From: Stenotrophomonas sp. BIGb0135
Lineage (GTDB): Bacteria; Pseudomonadota; Gammaproteobacteria; Xanthomonadales; Xanthomonadaceae
DNA: 64,000 nt
Reading direction: 5' to 3'
NCBI RefSeq assembly: GCF_024810105.1
Contig: NZ_JANUDX010000002.1
Span: forward strand, 434,001 to 498,000
Shown: positions 45,623 through 55,151 of the stretch, in pieces
How positions within the stretch are numbered: position 1 is the stretch's first letter
Layout of the letters: every line of letters starts with the position of its first letter
Notes under the pieces: generated by a model
Database searches by the model: none
What the model was told of the DNA's origin: nothing
What the model saw: only the letters and a program-made list of their open reading frames with translations
Made by a program: the position numbers and the translations under genes

Positions 45623-47125
45623 ATGACGACTGTCCGCACCCGCGAGGAATGGCAGGCCCAGGCCGACGCACTGGTGGTGCATGCGCAGGCCTTCATCGAT
45701 GGACGGTACGTCGATGCCGCCGATGGCGCGCGCGCTGCCTGCATCAGCCCGATCGACGGCCGCGTACTGGCCCAGGTGGCCGACTGCAGTGCCGCCGACG
45801 TGGAGCGCGCGGTGGTTGCCGCGCGGCGTGCCTTCGACGCCGGCCACTGGTCGCGCGCCGCGCCGGTGCAGCGCAAGAAGATCCTGCTGCGCCTGGCCGA
45901 CCTGGTCGAACAACATGCCGACGAGCTCGCCCTGCTGGAAAGCCTGGACATGGGCAAGCCGGTGCGCGACGCGCGCCAGGGCGACCTGCCGGGCGCGGTG
46001 CGCTGCCTGCGCTGGACCGCAGAGGCGATCGACAAGGTGTACGGCGAGATCGCCCCCACCGCGCCGGATACGCTGGGCCTGGTCAGTCGCGAGCCGGTCG
46101 GCGTGGTCGCCGCGATCGTGCCGTGGAATTTCCCGTTGCTGATGGCCTGCTGGAAGATCGCCCCGGCGCTGGCCGCGGGCAATTCGCTGATCCTCAAGCC
46201 CTCCGAACGCTCGCCCCTGAGTGCGATCCGGCTGGCCGCGCTGGTCGCCGAGGCCGGCATCCCCGATGGCGTGTTCAACGTGCTGCCCGGCGACGGTACG
46301 CGCGCCGGCGAGCCGCTGGCGCTGCACATGGACGTGGATGCACTGGCCTTCACCGGGTCCACCGCAGTGGGCCGGCGGTTGCTGCAGTGTGCGGGCTTGT
46401 CCAACCTCAAGCGGACCTGGCTGGAATGCGGTGGCAAGAGCCCGAACCTGGTGTTCGCCGACGCGCCGGACCTGGACAAGGCCGCGCAGGCGGCGGCCAC
46501 CGGCATCTTCTACAACCAGGGCGAGGTCTGCACCGCGGCCTCGCGGCTGCTGGTGCAGCGCTCCATCCAGGACGAATTCGTGACCCGGGTGCTGGCCCAT
46601 GCGCGGCGCATGCAGCCGGGCCATCCGTTCGACCCGGACGCGCCGATGGGCGCGCTGGTCGATGCGGCCCATGCCGAGCACGTGCTGGCGCACATCAACC
46701 GCGGTCAGGCCGAGGGCGCGCGCCTGCTGCTGGGCGGCAAGCGGGTGGAGGTGGTGGCCGGTGGCAGCTACGTGCAGCCGACCGTGTTCGACGAGGTCGA
46801 TGCAGGCCACGCGATCGCCCGCGAGGAGATCTTCGGCCCGGTGCTGGCGGTGCTTGGCTTCGACCACGAGGCCGATGCGCTGCGCCTGGCCAATGATTCC
46901 AGCTACGGGCTGGCCGCCGGCCTGTGGACGCGCGACCTGGGCCGCGCGCATCGGGTGGCGCGCCAACTGCGTGCCGGCAGCGTCTGGGTCAACCAATGGG
47001 ATGGCGGCGACATGACCGCGCCGTTCGGTGGCTACAAGCAGTCCGGCATCGGCCGCGACAAATCCCTGCACGCCTTCGACAAGTACACCGAGATCAAGGC
47101 CACCTGGATCCACCTGGGCGAGTGA
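45623..47125 (+). CDS. puuC: PuuC-like aldehyde dehydrogenase
   Basis: NAD(P)-dependent dehydrogenase, 500 residues, predicted to oxidise gamma-glutamyl-gamma-aminobutyraldehyde (or 4-aminobutyraldehyde) in putrescine breakdown. Catalytic Glu268 (WLECGGKSPN) and Cys303 (YNQGEVCTAASR) are present, with the cofactor motif FTGSTAVGRRL. Overall pattern (WTAEAIDKVYGEIAPTAPDTLGLVSREPVGVVAAIVPWNFP, and C-terminal KSLHAFDKYTEIKATWIHL) is that of PuuC/AldH. The ATG at 45623 has GGAG six bases upstream. It sits 8 kb from the puuB/puuD/puuA-like genes. Confidence 0.9.
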   Translation: MTTVRTREEWQAQADALVVHAQAFIDGRYVDAADGARAACISPIDGRVLAQVADCSAADVERAVVAARRAFDAGHWSRAAPVQRKKILLRLADLVEQHADELALLESLDMGKPVRDARQGDLPGAVRCLRWTAEAIDKVYGEIAPTAPDTLGLVSREPVGVVAAIVPWNFPLLMACWKIAPALAAGNSLILKPSERSPLSAIRLAALVAEAGIPDGVFNVLPGDGTRAGEPLALHMDVDALAFTGSTAVGRRLLQCAGLSNLKRTWLECGGKSPNLVFADAPDLDKAAQAAATGIFYNQGEVCTAASRLLVQRSIQDEFVTRVLAHARRMQPGHPFDPDAPMGALVDAAHAEHVLAHINRGQAEGARLLLGGKRVEVVAGGSYVQPTVFDEVDAGHAIAREEIFGPVLAVLGFDHEADALRLANDSSYGLAAGLWTRDLGRAHRVARQLRAGSVWVNQWDGGDMTAPFGGYKQSGIGRDKSLHAFDKYTEIKATWIHLGE

Positions 47126-47131
47126 GCCCGC

Positions 47132-47755
47132 TCAGCAGTCCTGGCGCTGGCTGACCAGCGCCTCGCGCAGCAGGTCGCGGTCGCGCTCGTCCACCGCGTT
47201 CTGGAAATAGTCCACCTGCGCGGTGCTCAGCCGGCAAGGATCGACGACGTAGCCCGGCGGCCACATCTGCAGGGCCTGCGCGATGCCCTGCACGAGCTGC
47301 TCCGGGGTCAGGCCGCGCTTCATGCGGAAGCGGCGGGGCGGTGGCGCGAAGGCGGCGTGTACCTCGCGCCGCCCGATGACCGGCGCGACGAAGGTGGCCG
47401 CGTCCACGCCATCCTGGCCCGGCCCGAGCGCCGGCACGCGCAGGTCCAGCGGCCGTGCCGCCGGCGCCGCTACGGGAGGGGAGGCAACGGCCTGGATACG
47501 GGCCGGCGCCGGCACCGGTGGCCGTGGCGTAGACGCAGCCGCGGCGGCCGATTGCCGCTTCAGCGCCGGCGGCGGCACCGGCTCGGGGCGCGATAGCCAG
47601 CGCATGCGCAACCGGTCGTCGTGCTCGCCGATGCCTGCCGGCGGGGCTGGCGCCAGCAGCACCTGCAAGAACAGGCCGTGTACGGCGATCACTACCGCGA
47701 TCGCGCAGGGCCGGCTCCAGCGTGGCGCAGGCGGGGACTGCATCGATGACGACAT
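47132..47755 (-). CDS. Pro-rich membrane-anchored hypothetical protein, TonB-like architecture
   Basis: 207 residues. A single N-terminal TM (CAIAVVIAVHGLFLQVLLAPA) is followed by a Pro/Ala-rich periplasmic linker (PEPVPPPALKRQ and RPPVPAPARIQAVASPPVAAPAARP) and a C-terminal domain of about 80 residues with two cysteines. The layout resembles TonB, but the C-terminal domain lacks recognisable TonB motifs such as YP. An internal Met (47743) is an alternative start. It is convergent with the puuC-like gene, only 6 bases apart. Function unknown. Confidence 0.7.
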   Translation of the reverse strand: MSSSMQSPPAPRWSRPCAIAVVIAVHGLFLQVLLAPAPPAGIGEHDDRLRMRWLSRPEPVPPPALKRQSAAAAASTPRPPVPAPARIQAVASPPVAAPAARPLDLRVPALGPGQDGVDAATFVAPVIGRREVHAAFAPPPRRFRMKRGLTPEQLVQGIAQALQMWPPGYVVDPCRLSTAQVDYFQNAVDERDRDLLREALVSQRQDC

Positions 47756-47929
47756 TCCCTGTCCATCCTGACGGAATCGACCTGCTCTGACCGCGGGTCG
47801 TGCCGGGAGTTCCGCGCGGGTGTGCCAGTTGCGGGCGCGGTCACAGCCCGACCGTCACGTCTGCAACCATCGTTCGCGCCGGGCCGGGCGCGTGGCAGAA
47901 TCCGGTAGCTGCCTCCTTGCGTGTACCCG

Positions 47930-49222
47930 ATGTCGACTCCTGCCGCACCTGCCGCCAATTCGCCCCGCCGCATCCTGCTGGCCAGCCTGATCGGCACCAC
48001 CATCGAGTTCTTCGACTTCTACATCTACGCCACCGCCGCGGTGCTGGTGTTCCCGCACCTGTTCTTCCCGGAAAGCAGCGATGGCGCGGCGTTGCTGCAA
48101 TCGCTGGCGACCTTCGCGGTGGCCTTCATCGCGCGCCCGGTGGGCTCGGCGGTGTTCGGCCACTATGGCGACCGGATCGGGCGCAAGGCCACGCTGGTGG
48201 CGGCGCTGCTGACCATGGGCGTGTCCACCGTGGCGATCGGCCTGCTGCCCACCCACGCCAGCATCGGCATCCTCGCCCCGGCATTGCTGGCGCTGTGCCG
48301 GTTCGGCCAGGGCCTGGGGCTGGGCGGCGAGTGGGGCGGGGCCGTGCTGCTGGCCACCGAGAACGCGCCCCCGGGCAAGCGTGCCTGGTACGGCATGTTC
48401 CCGCAGCTGGGCGCGCCGCTGGGGTTCCTGCTGTCGGCCGGCATCTTCCTGCTGCTCGGTCGCGCGATGAGCGACGCCGACTTCCTGCAATGGGGCTGGC
48501 GCGTGCCGTTCCTGGCCAGCTCGCTGCTGGTCGCGGTCGGCCTGTGGGTGCGCCTGAACATCCACGAGACGCCGGCGTTCCAGGCGGCGCTGGACCGCAA
48601 CGAGCGGGTCAAGCTGCCGATGTGGACGGTCATCCGCGACCACGGCGTCACCCTGGTGCTGGGCACGCTCGGCGCCTTCGCCACCTTCGTGCTGTTCTAC
48701 CTGATGACGGTGTTCACCCTGGGCTACGGCACCACGGTGCTGCACTACAGCCGCGAACAGTTCCTGCTGCTGCAGATGGTCGGGATCCTGTTCTTCGCCG
48801 CGGGCATCCCGCTGTCGGCGTTGTATGGCGACCGCTGGGGCACGCGGCGCACGATGATCGTGGCCAGTGGCCTGATCCTCGCCTTCGGGGTGATATTCGC
48901 GCCGCTGTTCCAGGCCGGCAGCCCGTGGATGGTGCTCGGCTTCCTGTCGCTGGGCCTGTTCCTGATGGGCCTGACCTACGGCCCCTGCGGCACCTTCCTG
49001 GCCGAGATCTACCCGGTGCAGGTGCGCTACACGGGTGCGTCGTTGTCGTTCAACCTGGCCGGCATCCTCGGCGCGGCACCGGCGCCCTACGTGGCTACCT
49101 GGCTGGCCGAACGCTTCGGACTGCTCGCGGTGGGCTACTACCTGTGCCTGACTGCGCTGGTCACCATCCTGGCGCTGCTGGCGATGGGGCGCCGCGCCGC
49201 GCTCAGCGGAAGAAGCGCTTGA
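47930..49222 (+). CDS. MFS transporter, metabolite:H+ symporter (MHS) family
   Basis: 430-residue permease with twelve predicted TM helices. The N-terminal [31 protein letters not shown], the loop [18 protein letters not shown] and [24 protein letters not shown] are signatures of the MHS family (shikimate, proline/betaine, citrate transporters). The ATG at 47930 was chosen over a GTG three codons earlier. The 3' end overlaps the convergent hemerythrin gene by 20 bases. The substrate is not inferable; it lies within the putrescine region but its family does not usually carry polyamines. Confidence 0.9.
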   Translation: MSTPAAPAANSPRRILLASLIGTTIEFFDFYIYATAAVLVFPHLFFPESSDGAALLQSLATFAVAFIARPVGSAVFGHYGDRIGRKATLVAALLTMGVSTVAIGLLPTHASIGILAPALLALCRFGQGLGLGGEWGGAVLLATENAPPGKRAWYGMFPQLGAPLGFLLSAGIFLLLGRAMSDADFLQWGWRVPFLASSLLVAVGLWVRLNIHETPAFQAALDRNERVKLPMWTVIRDHGVTLVLGTLGAFATFVLFYLMTVFTLGYGTTVLHYSREQFLLLQMVGILFFAAGIPLSALYGDRWGTRRTMIVASGLILAFGVIFAPLFQAGSPWMVLGFLSLGLFLMGLTYGPCGTFLAEIYPVQVRYTGASLSFNLAGILGAAPAPYVATWLAERFGLLAVGYYLCLTALVTILALLAMGRRAALSGRSA

Positions 49223-49664
49223 GCGTACGTCCCAGCCAGCCCCCCTGCTGGTGCTCGCGGGCGAACTGGTTCAGGTGCAGCTTGACCTGCGGCGCATAGG
49301 CCTTGTCGTCGCCCCGGATGTGATTGAACAGCCAGCGCGACAGCATGGTGCGCAGTTCGTCGCTGATGTCTTCGCCGGCCTGGAAGCGCAGGCGGTACTC
49401 GGCCACGCGCTTGATGAAAATCTCATGCACGCGCTTGTGCGCCGCGCAGAACGGGTAGCCGGCTTCTTCCATCAGCTCTTCCTCGAAGGCGAAGTGCGAC
49501 AGGGTGTAATCCACCAGCTCGTCGATCACCTCGGCCACCGCCAACCGCTGCAGGCTGGTCTGCGCCACGTGCAGGTGGTTGAGCATCTCCACGATCCGCA
49601 TGTGCTGGTGGTCGATGACGTCGATGCCGATGTTCAGGTCGTCCTGCCAGACCAGAAGTGCCAT
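49203..49664 (-). CDS. Bacteriohemerythrin
   Basis: 153-residue oxygen-binding di-iron protein. Iron ligands follow the hemerythrin pattern: His in [20 protein letters not shown]-x3-E in [12 protein letters not shown]-x3-H in [12 protein letters not shown], and H-x4-D in [11 protein letters not shown]. Single-domain cytoplasmic members buffer oxygen or iron, or act in chemotaxis and c-di-GMP signalling. It lies next to a GGDEF response regulator on the same strand (70 bases apart), so the pair may link oxygen and c-di-GMP, which is inference only. Confidence 0.93.
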   Translation of the reverse strand: MALLVWQDDLNIGIDVIDHQHMRIVEMLNHLHVAQTSLQRLAVAEVIDELVDYTLSHFAFEEELMEEAGYPFCAAHKRVHEIFIKRVAEYRLRFQAGEDISDELRTMLSRWLFNHIRGDDKAYAPQVKLHLNQFAREHQQGGWLGRTLKRFFR

Positions 49665-49734
49665 GGTGCGTTCCCCGTGATGTTCAACTGGGAACGACTC
49701 TAGGTGGCCGGCACCGGGCCTGCGTTGATCTCGA

Positions 49735-51132
49735 TCAAGGCACCAGGGCCGCTTCCCGGGCGGCGCTGGCCACGCTGGTGCAGCTCACCCGGTTGCGGCC
49801 CCCAGCCTTGGCCAGGTACAGCTGGCGGTCGGCCTCGGAGATCAACCGGTGCAGCGAATCGCGCTGCGGGCGCAGGCAGCACAGCCCGATGCTCACGGTC
49901 ATGCGCAGGGTGGTCTCGCCAAGCATCACCTCCAGCGCGGCGATGCGCTCGCGCAGCATCTCGAAGTAGCCCAGCGCCTCGTCTTCTTCCAGCCCCGGTA
50001 CCAGCAGGCAGAATTCCTCGCCGCCGAACCGCGCGATCAGGTCCTGCTCACGCGCATGCCCGGCCACGGCCGCCGCCACCGCGCGCAGCGCATCGTCGCC
50101 GGCCTCGTGGCCGTAGGTGTCGTTGATGTGCTTGAAGTGGTCGATGTCGATCATCGCCACCGCCACCAGCGCGTCGTTGAGGTGCAGCTGCGGCAACTGG
50201 CGCTGGCTCTGTTCCAGGAAGCTGCGCCGGTTGGGCAGCCCGGTCAGGAAATCGCGGGTGGCCAGGTCCTGCAGCGTGCCGATCAACTCCAACTGGTCCA
50301 CGTTCTGCGAGGTCCGGCAGAAGAACTCCTCGCGCGAGAACGGCTTGCGCAGGAAGTCGTTGGCGCCGTTCTTGAGGAAGCGCGGGATCAGCGACGGGTC
50401 GGTGTTGCCGGAGATCCCGATCACCGCGACCTTGTCGCGCGAGCGCAGGGTGCGCAGCCGGCGGGTGAACTCCACCCCTTCCATGCCCGGCATCTCCTGG
50501 TCGACCACGGCCAGGCGGATCGCCGGGTGCGCTTCGATCGCCTTCAGGCCTTCGGCGCCGTCGGCGGCTTCGTACACGGTGTGGCCGTACATGCGCAGCA
50601 GCGAGGCCGCGTACATCCGCGCCGACATCGAGTCGTCCACCACCAGGGCGGCGATGCGCCGGTTGCGTTCCAGCCGCTGCACCAGCCACACCAGGTAGTC
50701 CACGCTGCCGGGGGTGTTCTTGAGCACGTAGTCGATGATCTGCTGCTGCAGCACGCGCTTGCGCAGGTCTTCGTCGTACACGCCACTGACCACCACCGTG
50801 GGCAGGCCGCGCGAGACGAAGAACTCCACCACCGTGTCGCGGTCGCCGTCGGCCAGCACCAGCCCGGTCAGCACCAGGAACCAGCCCTGCTCCTGGTCGA
50901 GCAGCCGGCCGGCCTCGGCCAGGCTGGTCGCCACCGACACCGGCAGCTCCAGCCGTTGTTCGATGGCCTCGCCCAGCATGCTGGTGAACGTGCGCGAGTT
51001 TTCCACCAGCAGGATCCGCTGGGGGAGGGCATCACCGGGGTCGCTGTCGAAAGCGCCCTGCAACAGTGCCGGCATGTGGCGTACGCTCGGATTCGAGTGG
51101 GTCGGCAGAGTTAGCGGCGATTTCACATGCAA
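49735..51132 (-). CDS. REC-REC-GGDEF diguanylate cyclase response regulator
   Basis: 465 residues with two receiver domains and a GGDEF domain. The first receiver ([16 protein letters not shown]) is degenerate: the usual phospho-acceptor Asp position reads [12 protein letters not shown], with Thr instead. The second ([18 protein letters not shown], acceptor in [13 protein letters not shown]) is intact. The GGDEF domain carries FGGEEF (370-374) with an RxxD inhibitory site (REQD) five residues before it, so it should make c-di-GMP with product inhibition. A later Met (MPALLQ, 51075) may be the real start; neither has a strong ribosome binding site. This PleD-like layout suggests output controlled by receiver dimerisation. 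Confidence 0.9.
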   Translation of the reverse strand: MHVKSPLTLPTHSNPSVRHMPALLQGAFDSDPGDALPQRILLVENSRTFTSMLGEAIEQRLELPVSVATSLAEAGRLLDQEQGWFLVLTGLVLADGDRDTVVEFFVSRGLPTVVVSGVYDEDLRKRVLQQQIIDYVLKNTPGSVDYLVWLVQRLERNRRIAALVVDDSMSARMYAASLLRMYGHTVYEAADGAEGLKAIEAHPAIRLAVVDQEMPGMEGVEFTRRLRTLRSRDKVAVIGISGNTDPSLIPRFLKNGANDFLRKPFSREEFFCRTSQNVDQLELIGTLQDLATRDFLTGLPNRRSFLEQSQRQLPQLHLNDALVAVAMIDIDHFKHINDTYGHEAGDDALRAVAAAVAGHAREQDLIARFGGEEFCLLVPGLEEDEALGYFEMLRERIAALEVMLGETTLRMTVSIGLCCLRPQRDSLHRLISEADRQLYLAKAGGRNRVSCTSVASAAREAALVP

Positions 51133-51416
51133 CTTTAGGGTGGATGTCGGACGCCTGGATCAGACTGCCTGAGCCCGATGCGACAGTGGTCGTCTGCTGC
51201 GACCCGGGCGGTCATCGGATTTGTGTCAAAAGCCCGGGCCGGACCCGAACCCTTCCATCTATAGCGGTAGTATCGCTGGCGTCGTCAGCTGCCCGGCCTG
51301 GCTACCCGTGGCTTCCAGCCGTCCTATGGCCCGCAACGTGCGTCGTTGTTCACCCCCGGGCGGCAGAAGATACTGTCGTCGGAGTACCCCTCGCTAAACT
51401 CGACCTGGAGGCTAAT

Positions 51417-51845
51417 GTGCGGATTTCCCATTTTAGACATGCAGTTGGTATTTTGATCCTGGCTGCGGTACCGATGTTCGCATCGGCACAGTCCGATAAT
51501 CATGGCGTACAGCTCGCAAAGCGAGGCCTGGGTCAGTCCCAGCCGCTTGCTCTCAACCTGAGCCTGGACCCCGGCTGGCGCCTGTATGGATTTCAGCGGG
51601 ATGGGATCACTTATTACCAGGTGAATGATCTGGCAGGACGAGTACAGTTGATCATCGGCAACGCGGATGACGTGTTCTGGGTCCTGCCGGCAGGGGACAG
51701 TTCCGCGCAGGTGTCGTTGCCGGAAGGGCCCATCCAGGCCCCTGCCAGTGCAGTGCGGTCCCTGGTTTACCAGAATCAGACGTTTGCCCTGGTCCTCTAT
51801 CGCAGTGGAGCAGGTGTCCTGTGGTCGGTTGAAGCCCTCGACTGA
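51417..51845 (+). CDS. Small exported hypothetical protein
   Basis: 142 residues from a GTG with GGAGG five bases upstream. A signal peptide is clear (HAVGILILAAVPMFASA|Q). The mature part is predicted beta-rich (WRLYGFQRDGITYYQVNDLAGRVQLIIGNADDVFWVLPAGD...) with no cysteine and no family I recognise. Codon choice and local GC look less biased than in neighbours, which suggests recent acquisition or relaxed selection. An ATG two bases earlier opens a 13-codon frame only. It is 58 bases from the convergent MASE1 gene. Function unknown. Confidence 0.68.
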   Translation: MRISHFRHAVGILILAAVPMFASAQSDNHGVQLAKRGLGQSQPLALNLSLDPGWRLYGFQRDGITYYQVNDLAGRVQLIIGNADDVFWVLPAGDSSAQVSLPEGPIQAPASAVRSLVYQNQTFALVLYRSGAGVLWSVEALD

Positions 51846-51903
51846 TGGAGAAATGACCTGCGGGTGGCGCAGCCCACCTGCAGGTTCCCTTGTCGGGCGG
51901 GCC

Positions 51904-53514
51904 TCAGGTCAGCGCCTGATGGTTGTCACTGCCAGCGGCCCCGATGGGCGCGAAGCCGCTGTAATCCTTGACTTCGGACGGGGTTCTTGTCGGGCCTTCC
52001 ATCAGAACCATCCTGATTCGATTCTGGCGGCAATGGATAACGCCGCCATAGGCAAGTATTCGCCCCGCCAGTCGCTCCATGGCCAGTGTTTCTGTTGCTC
52101 CGGAAAGCGCGCGCTTGGCATCCAGTAACGCCACCGTGACCAGTATTCCGCTCCTCCCTTCGAATCGACCACACCGTGCCCGAACCCGGATCTGTCCGGA
52201 TTCGTGCTTCAGCAGTAGCGACACGCTGTCTGTGAGTGCGCGGTAAGTGGCAAGCTGAACTTCAATGCTCAACTGACACGGGTCACCGGTCAGTTGAGGG
52301 CGAACGACCCGGTGGGTGAGGTCCCACGCCTCGCGCACGCCGCCCGCCTGTAGCGCCACATACAAACCCACCTGTTCAAGTGCGGTGGGGTACACCATGC
52401 TGGCTTGCTCGCGGAACTGGCGCGAGTGCACGGCCGAGGTATGCAGGAGACTGGTTGCGATTGCATGGTGGCCTTGTTGCTTGAGCCAGTTCACCACTTC
52501 GGTGAGAGACATGTCGATGCCATCACCCAGCTTCTTCAGGTGGATGGCACGCTCGCGCAGATCCATTTCGCTGGCCCTGTGCGAGCTCCTGGCTAGCTTG
52601 ATCGCATTTTTCTCATTGACATCCCGAATGCGGTAACGGTGGTAGTAATGCGTGATGCGCGCGCCCAGCACAAACAGCGCCGCACCGGCGATCGCCATGA
52701 CCTGCTGGGTGGCGAAGGATGCAGGATCAAATGATGACGGATAGGGGCCCGGGGTAGTCAGCCCAATGATCAGGTTCAGCGCCGGCACCCCCATGGCCGC
52801 GCCACGCCAGCCGTGCAGGCACGTCAGTGCAATCGCAGGGACGGCCATCAGCAATTGCACGCTGGTCTTCGCCGTTGCTGATTCAGGTGGAATCAACATG
52901 GCGGAAAGCCCGAGCAGCAGCATCAGCGATAGAGCCGCAAGGGTCTGCCTGCGAAATGCGGTGGTCCACTCCGGTTCCGCATGTCGGCGTGCCCAGAGCA
53001 GGGCAAGGGGGGCAACCGTCAGGATGCCGATGAAGTCACCTACGATGTAACGGGCAATACCGGTGGCTGCCGGCATTTCCGGGGGAATGGGCCAGAGTAG
53101 TTCGGACAGAGCGATATTCAGCGATGTCACCACTACCGCCGATGCTGCTGCGACGGAAATGAGCCACATGGTCTTGGTTGCGGCCATCATCTTTCGGTGC
53201 AAGCGCACTACCAGCATTACTGCCGGCATCAAACTGGCGGATGCCAGAATCACCCAGGTAAGTCCGTACTTTTCCACCATCGGGTAGCGCATCTGCATGA
53301 AGTAGGCGTATTCGCCCAGCAACAGATACGGCCAAAACCGCGGCGGGCACAACAGGACCGCTGCTACGCGAACGCCCGCGGGTAGGTAGAACTGATCCAG
53401 TGAAAGTTGGCGCGCGGCCCAGCAGGCGATGGCATACGCAGCAGCCAACACGAATCCAGCCGGACGAATGTGAAGGTTTACTTGAAGCCCGTCTTTCCAC
53501 CAATCCAGTTGCAC
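51904..53514 (-). CDS. MASE1-domain protein with degenerate kinase-like C-terminus
   Basis: 536 residues. The N-terminal half is a MASE1 integral membrane sensor with about eight TM helices (LAAAYAIACWAARQLSL with QFYLPAGVRVAAVLL; YIVGDFIGILTVAPLALLW is the conserved MASE1 block). The C-terminal half resembles the dimerisation and ATPase domains of UhpB-type sensor kinases (REREIHLKKLGDGIDMSLTE-like helix; ATYRALTDSVSLLLKHESG), but no convincing phospho-acceptor His or ATPase N/G boxes remain, so it is likely not an active kinase. The GTG at 53514 has GGGAGGG about six bases upstream and is preferred over a TTG at 53604. The region is visibly lower in GC than its surroundings. Confidence 0.8.
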   Translation of the reverse strand: MQLDWWKDGLQVNLHIRPAGFVLAAAYAIACWAARQLSLDQFYLPAGVRVAAVLLCPPRFWPYLLLGEYAYFMQMRYPMVEKYGLTWVILASASLMPAVMLVVRLHRKMMAATKTMWLISVAAASAVVVTSLNIALSELLWPIPPEMPAATGIARYIVGDFIGILTVAPLALLWARRHAEPEWTTAFRRQTLAALSLMLLLGLSAMLIPPESATAKTSVQLLMAVPAIALTCLHGWRGAAMGVPALNLIIGLTTPGPYPSSFDPASFATQQVMAIAGAALFVLGARITHYYHRYRIRDVNEKNAIKLARSSHRASEMDLRERAIHLKKLGDGIDMSLTEVVNWLKQQGHHAIATSLLHTSAVHSRQFREQASMVYPTALEQVGLYVALQAGGVREAWDLTHRVVRPQLTGDPCQLSIEVQLATYRALTDSVSLLLKHESGQIRVRARCGRFEGRSGILVTVALLDAKRALSGATETLAMERLAGRILAYGGVIHCRQNRIRMVLMEGPTRTPSEVKDYSGFAPIGAAGSDNHQALT

Positions 53515-53707
53515 GCGTTCCCTCCCGTTCGTGCCCAGCCACGGTCCATGTACTGGACTATTCCGTTCAGACAGGACGGTATCGGCAGAAGTCGGTTTAT
53601 GCAATTGCAGACGGCGATTATCAGAATCGAATGAGGCGGCGACGTGCCGGTGGTCACACCGATAAGCGTTTTACAAATGAGATGGTTATCTCAATCTCCA
53701 GCCACCT

Positions 53708-55009
53708 TCACCACAACACATCGCGCAGCTTGTACCAGGACATCGCCGCCACCAGCAGCGGCGTGCGCAGCAGCCGGCCGCCGGGGAAGCGGCGGTGGGG
53801 AATGCGCTCGAATACATCGATGCGTTCGTTCTGCCCGGCGATGGCCTCGGCCAGCACTGCCCCCGCCAGCCCGGTCGCGGCCACGCCATGGCCGGAGAAG
53901 CCCTGGGCGTAGTAGACGTTGGGGGTGAGGCGGCCCCAATCGGGCGCGCGGTTGCGGGTGATGTCCACGTAGCCGCCCCAGACCTGCTCCATGGCCACAT
54001 CGGCCAACTGCGGAAACACCTGGTGCATGCGCCGGGTCATCACCCCGCGCAGCCCGGGCGGCGGCAGCGCCGAGTAGCTGGCCCGTCCGCCGAACAACAG
54101 CCGGTGGTCGGCGCTGAGCCGGAAGTAATCCAGCGCCCAGCTGACGTCGGCCACGGCCATGTCGTTGTGGATCAGTCCGCGCGCCCGCTCGGCCCCCAGT
54201 ACCGGGGTGGCGCCGATGTAGGTGCCCACCGGCATGATCCGCGCTTCCAGTTCCGGTGCGATGCCCTGCAGCAGCGCATTGCCGGCGATCACCACGTGGT
54301 CGGCGCTGACCGTGCCGTGGGCGGTGCGCAGCTGCGGCCGCGGGCCGCGGATGAGCTGCAGCACCGGCGACTGTTCCAGGATGACCACCCCCTGCTGTTC
54401 AGCGGCGCGTGCCAGCCCCTGCGCATAGGCGAGCGGATGCAGGTGGCCGCTGGCCGCATCGAACATCGCCCCGCTGTAGCGCGGGCTGTCCAGCTGCTCG
54501 CGCAGTTGCTGGCGGTCCCACCACTGCAGCGGATAGTCGTAGCGTTCGGCCAGTTCGATCATGCCCGCGCGCAGCGTACGCTCCTGGCGCGGGCGGATCG
54601 GCACGCTGGCATGGCCGTCGCGCCAATCGCAGTCGATCTGGTAACGCTGCAGGCGATGCCGCAGCAGGGCCATGCCCTCGCGCGAAAAGTCGAACAGGTG
54701 GCGAGCATCGTCCGCGCCGACCAGCGCTTCGAGCGTGTCCACCTCGCAGCCGTAGCCGACGATGGCCTGGCCACCGTTGCGCCCGGACGCACCCCAGCCG
54801 ACCCGCTGCGCCTCCAGTACCACCACGCGGAAGCCGCGCTCGGCCAGCGACAGGGCCGCCGACAGGCCGGTGTAGCCGGCACCGAGCACGCACACGTCGG
54901 TGTGCAGATCACCCGCCAGCGGCGCACGCAGGGGCTGCGCCGGCACGCTGTCGGCGTACCAGCTGGCAACGTGGTCCTGGCCGGAACGGCTCGAAAAAAC
55001 GGCACTCAT
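53708..55009 (-). CDS. puuB: PuuB-like gamma-glutamylputrescine oxidase (FAD)
   Basis: 433-residue FAD-dependent oxidoreductase of the DAO family. The dinucleotide-binding VCVLGAGYTGLSAALSLAERGFRVVVLEA is at about residues 40-68, followed by the FAD motif GWGASGRNGGQ. The C-terminal WGGYVDITRNRAPDWGRLTPNVYYAQGFSGHGV matches PuuB-type enzymes, which oxidise gamma-glutamylputrescine to the aldehyde with release of ammonia and H2O2. It is transcribed divergently from puuD-puuA with 142 bases between them, a likely shared regulatory region, although I see no clear PuuR-type operator. Confidence 0.9.
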   Translation of the reverse strand: MSAVFSSRSGQDHVASWYADSVPAQPLRAPLAGDLHTDVCVLGAGYTGLSAALSLAERGFRVVVLEAQRVGWGASGRNGGQAIVGYGCEVDTLEALVGADDARHLFDFSREGMALLRHRLQRYQIDCDWRDGHASVPIRPRQERTLRAGMIELAERYDYPLQWWDRQQLREQLDSPRYSGAMFDAASGHLHPLAYAQGLARAAEQQGVVILEQSPVLQLIRGPRPQLRTAHGTVSADHVVIAGNALLQGIAPELEARIMPVGTYIGATPVLGAERARGLIHNDMAVADVSWALDYFRLSADHRLLFGGRASYSALPPPGLRGVMTRRMHQVFPQLADVAMEQVWGGYVDITRNRAPDWGRLTPNVYYAQGFSGHGVAATGLAGAVLAEAIAGQNERIDVFERIPHRRFPGGRLLRTPLLVAAMSWYKLRDVLW

Positions 55010-55151
55010 GGCGACAGCATGCCAGCAACCCGGCCCCGGAACAGCGGACAGTCTGTCGCAGGCACGCGCGCAGGCATGTGACGGCCCACCGTCGGTTGCG
55101 TCCGGTCGCACGCCGGCGGTAACGTGCGCGCAGGTCATCCGAGCATGACGC

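Noticed and set aside
51415..51456. ATG at 51415 as the start of the small exported protein
   Set aside because: It opens only a 13-codon frame. The GTG two bases later has a well-placed GGAGG and yields a clear signal peptide.
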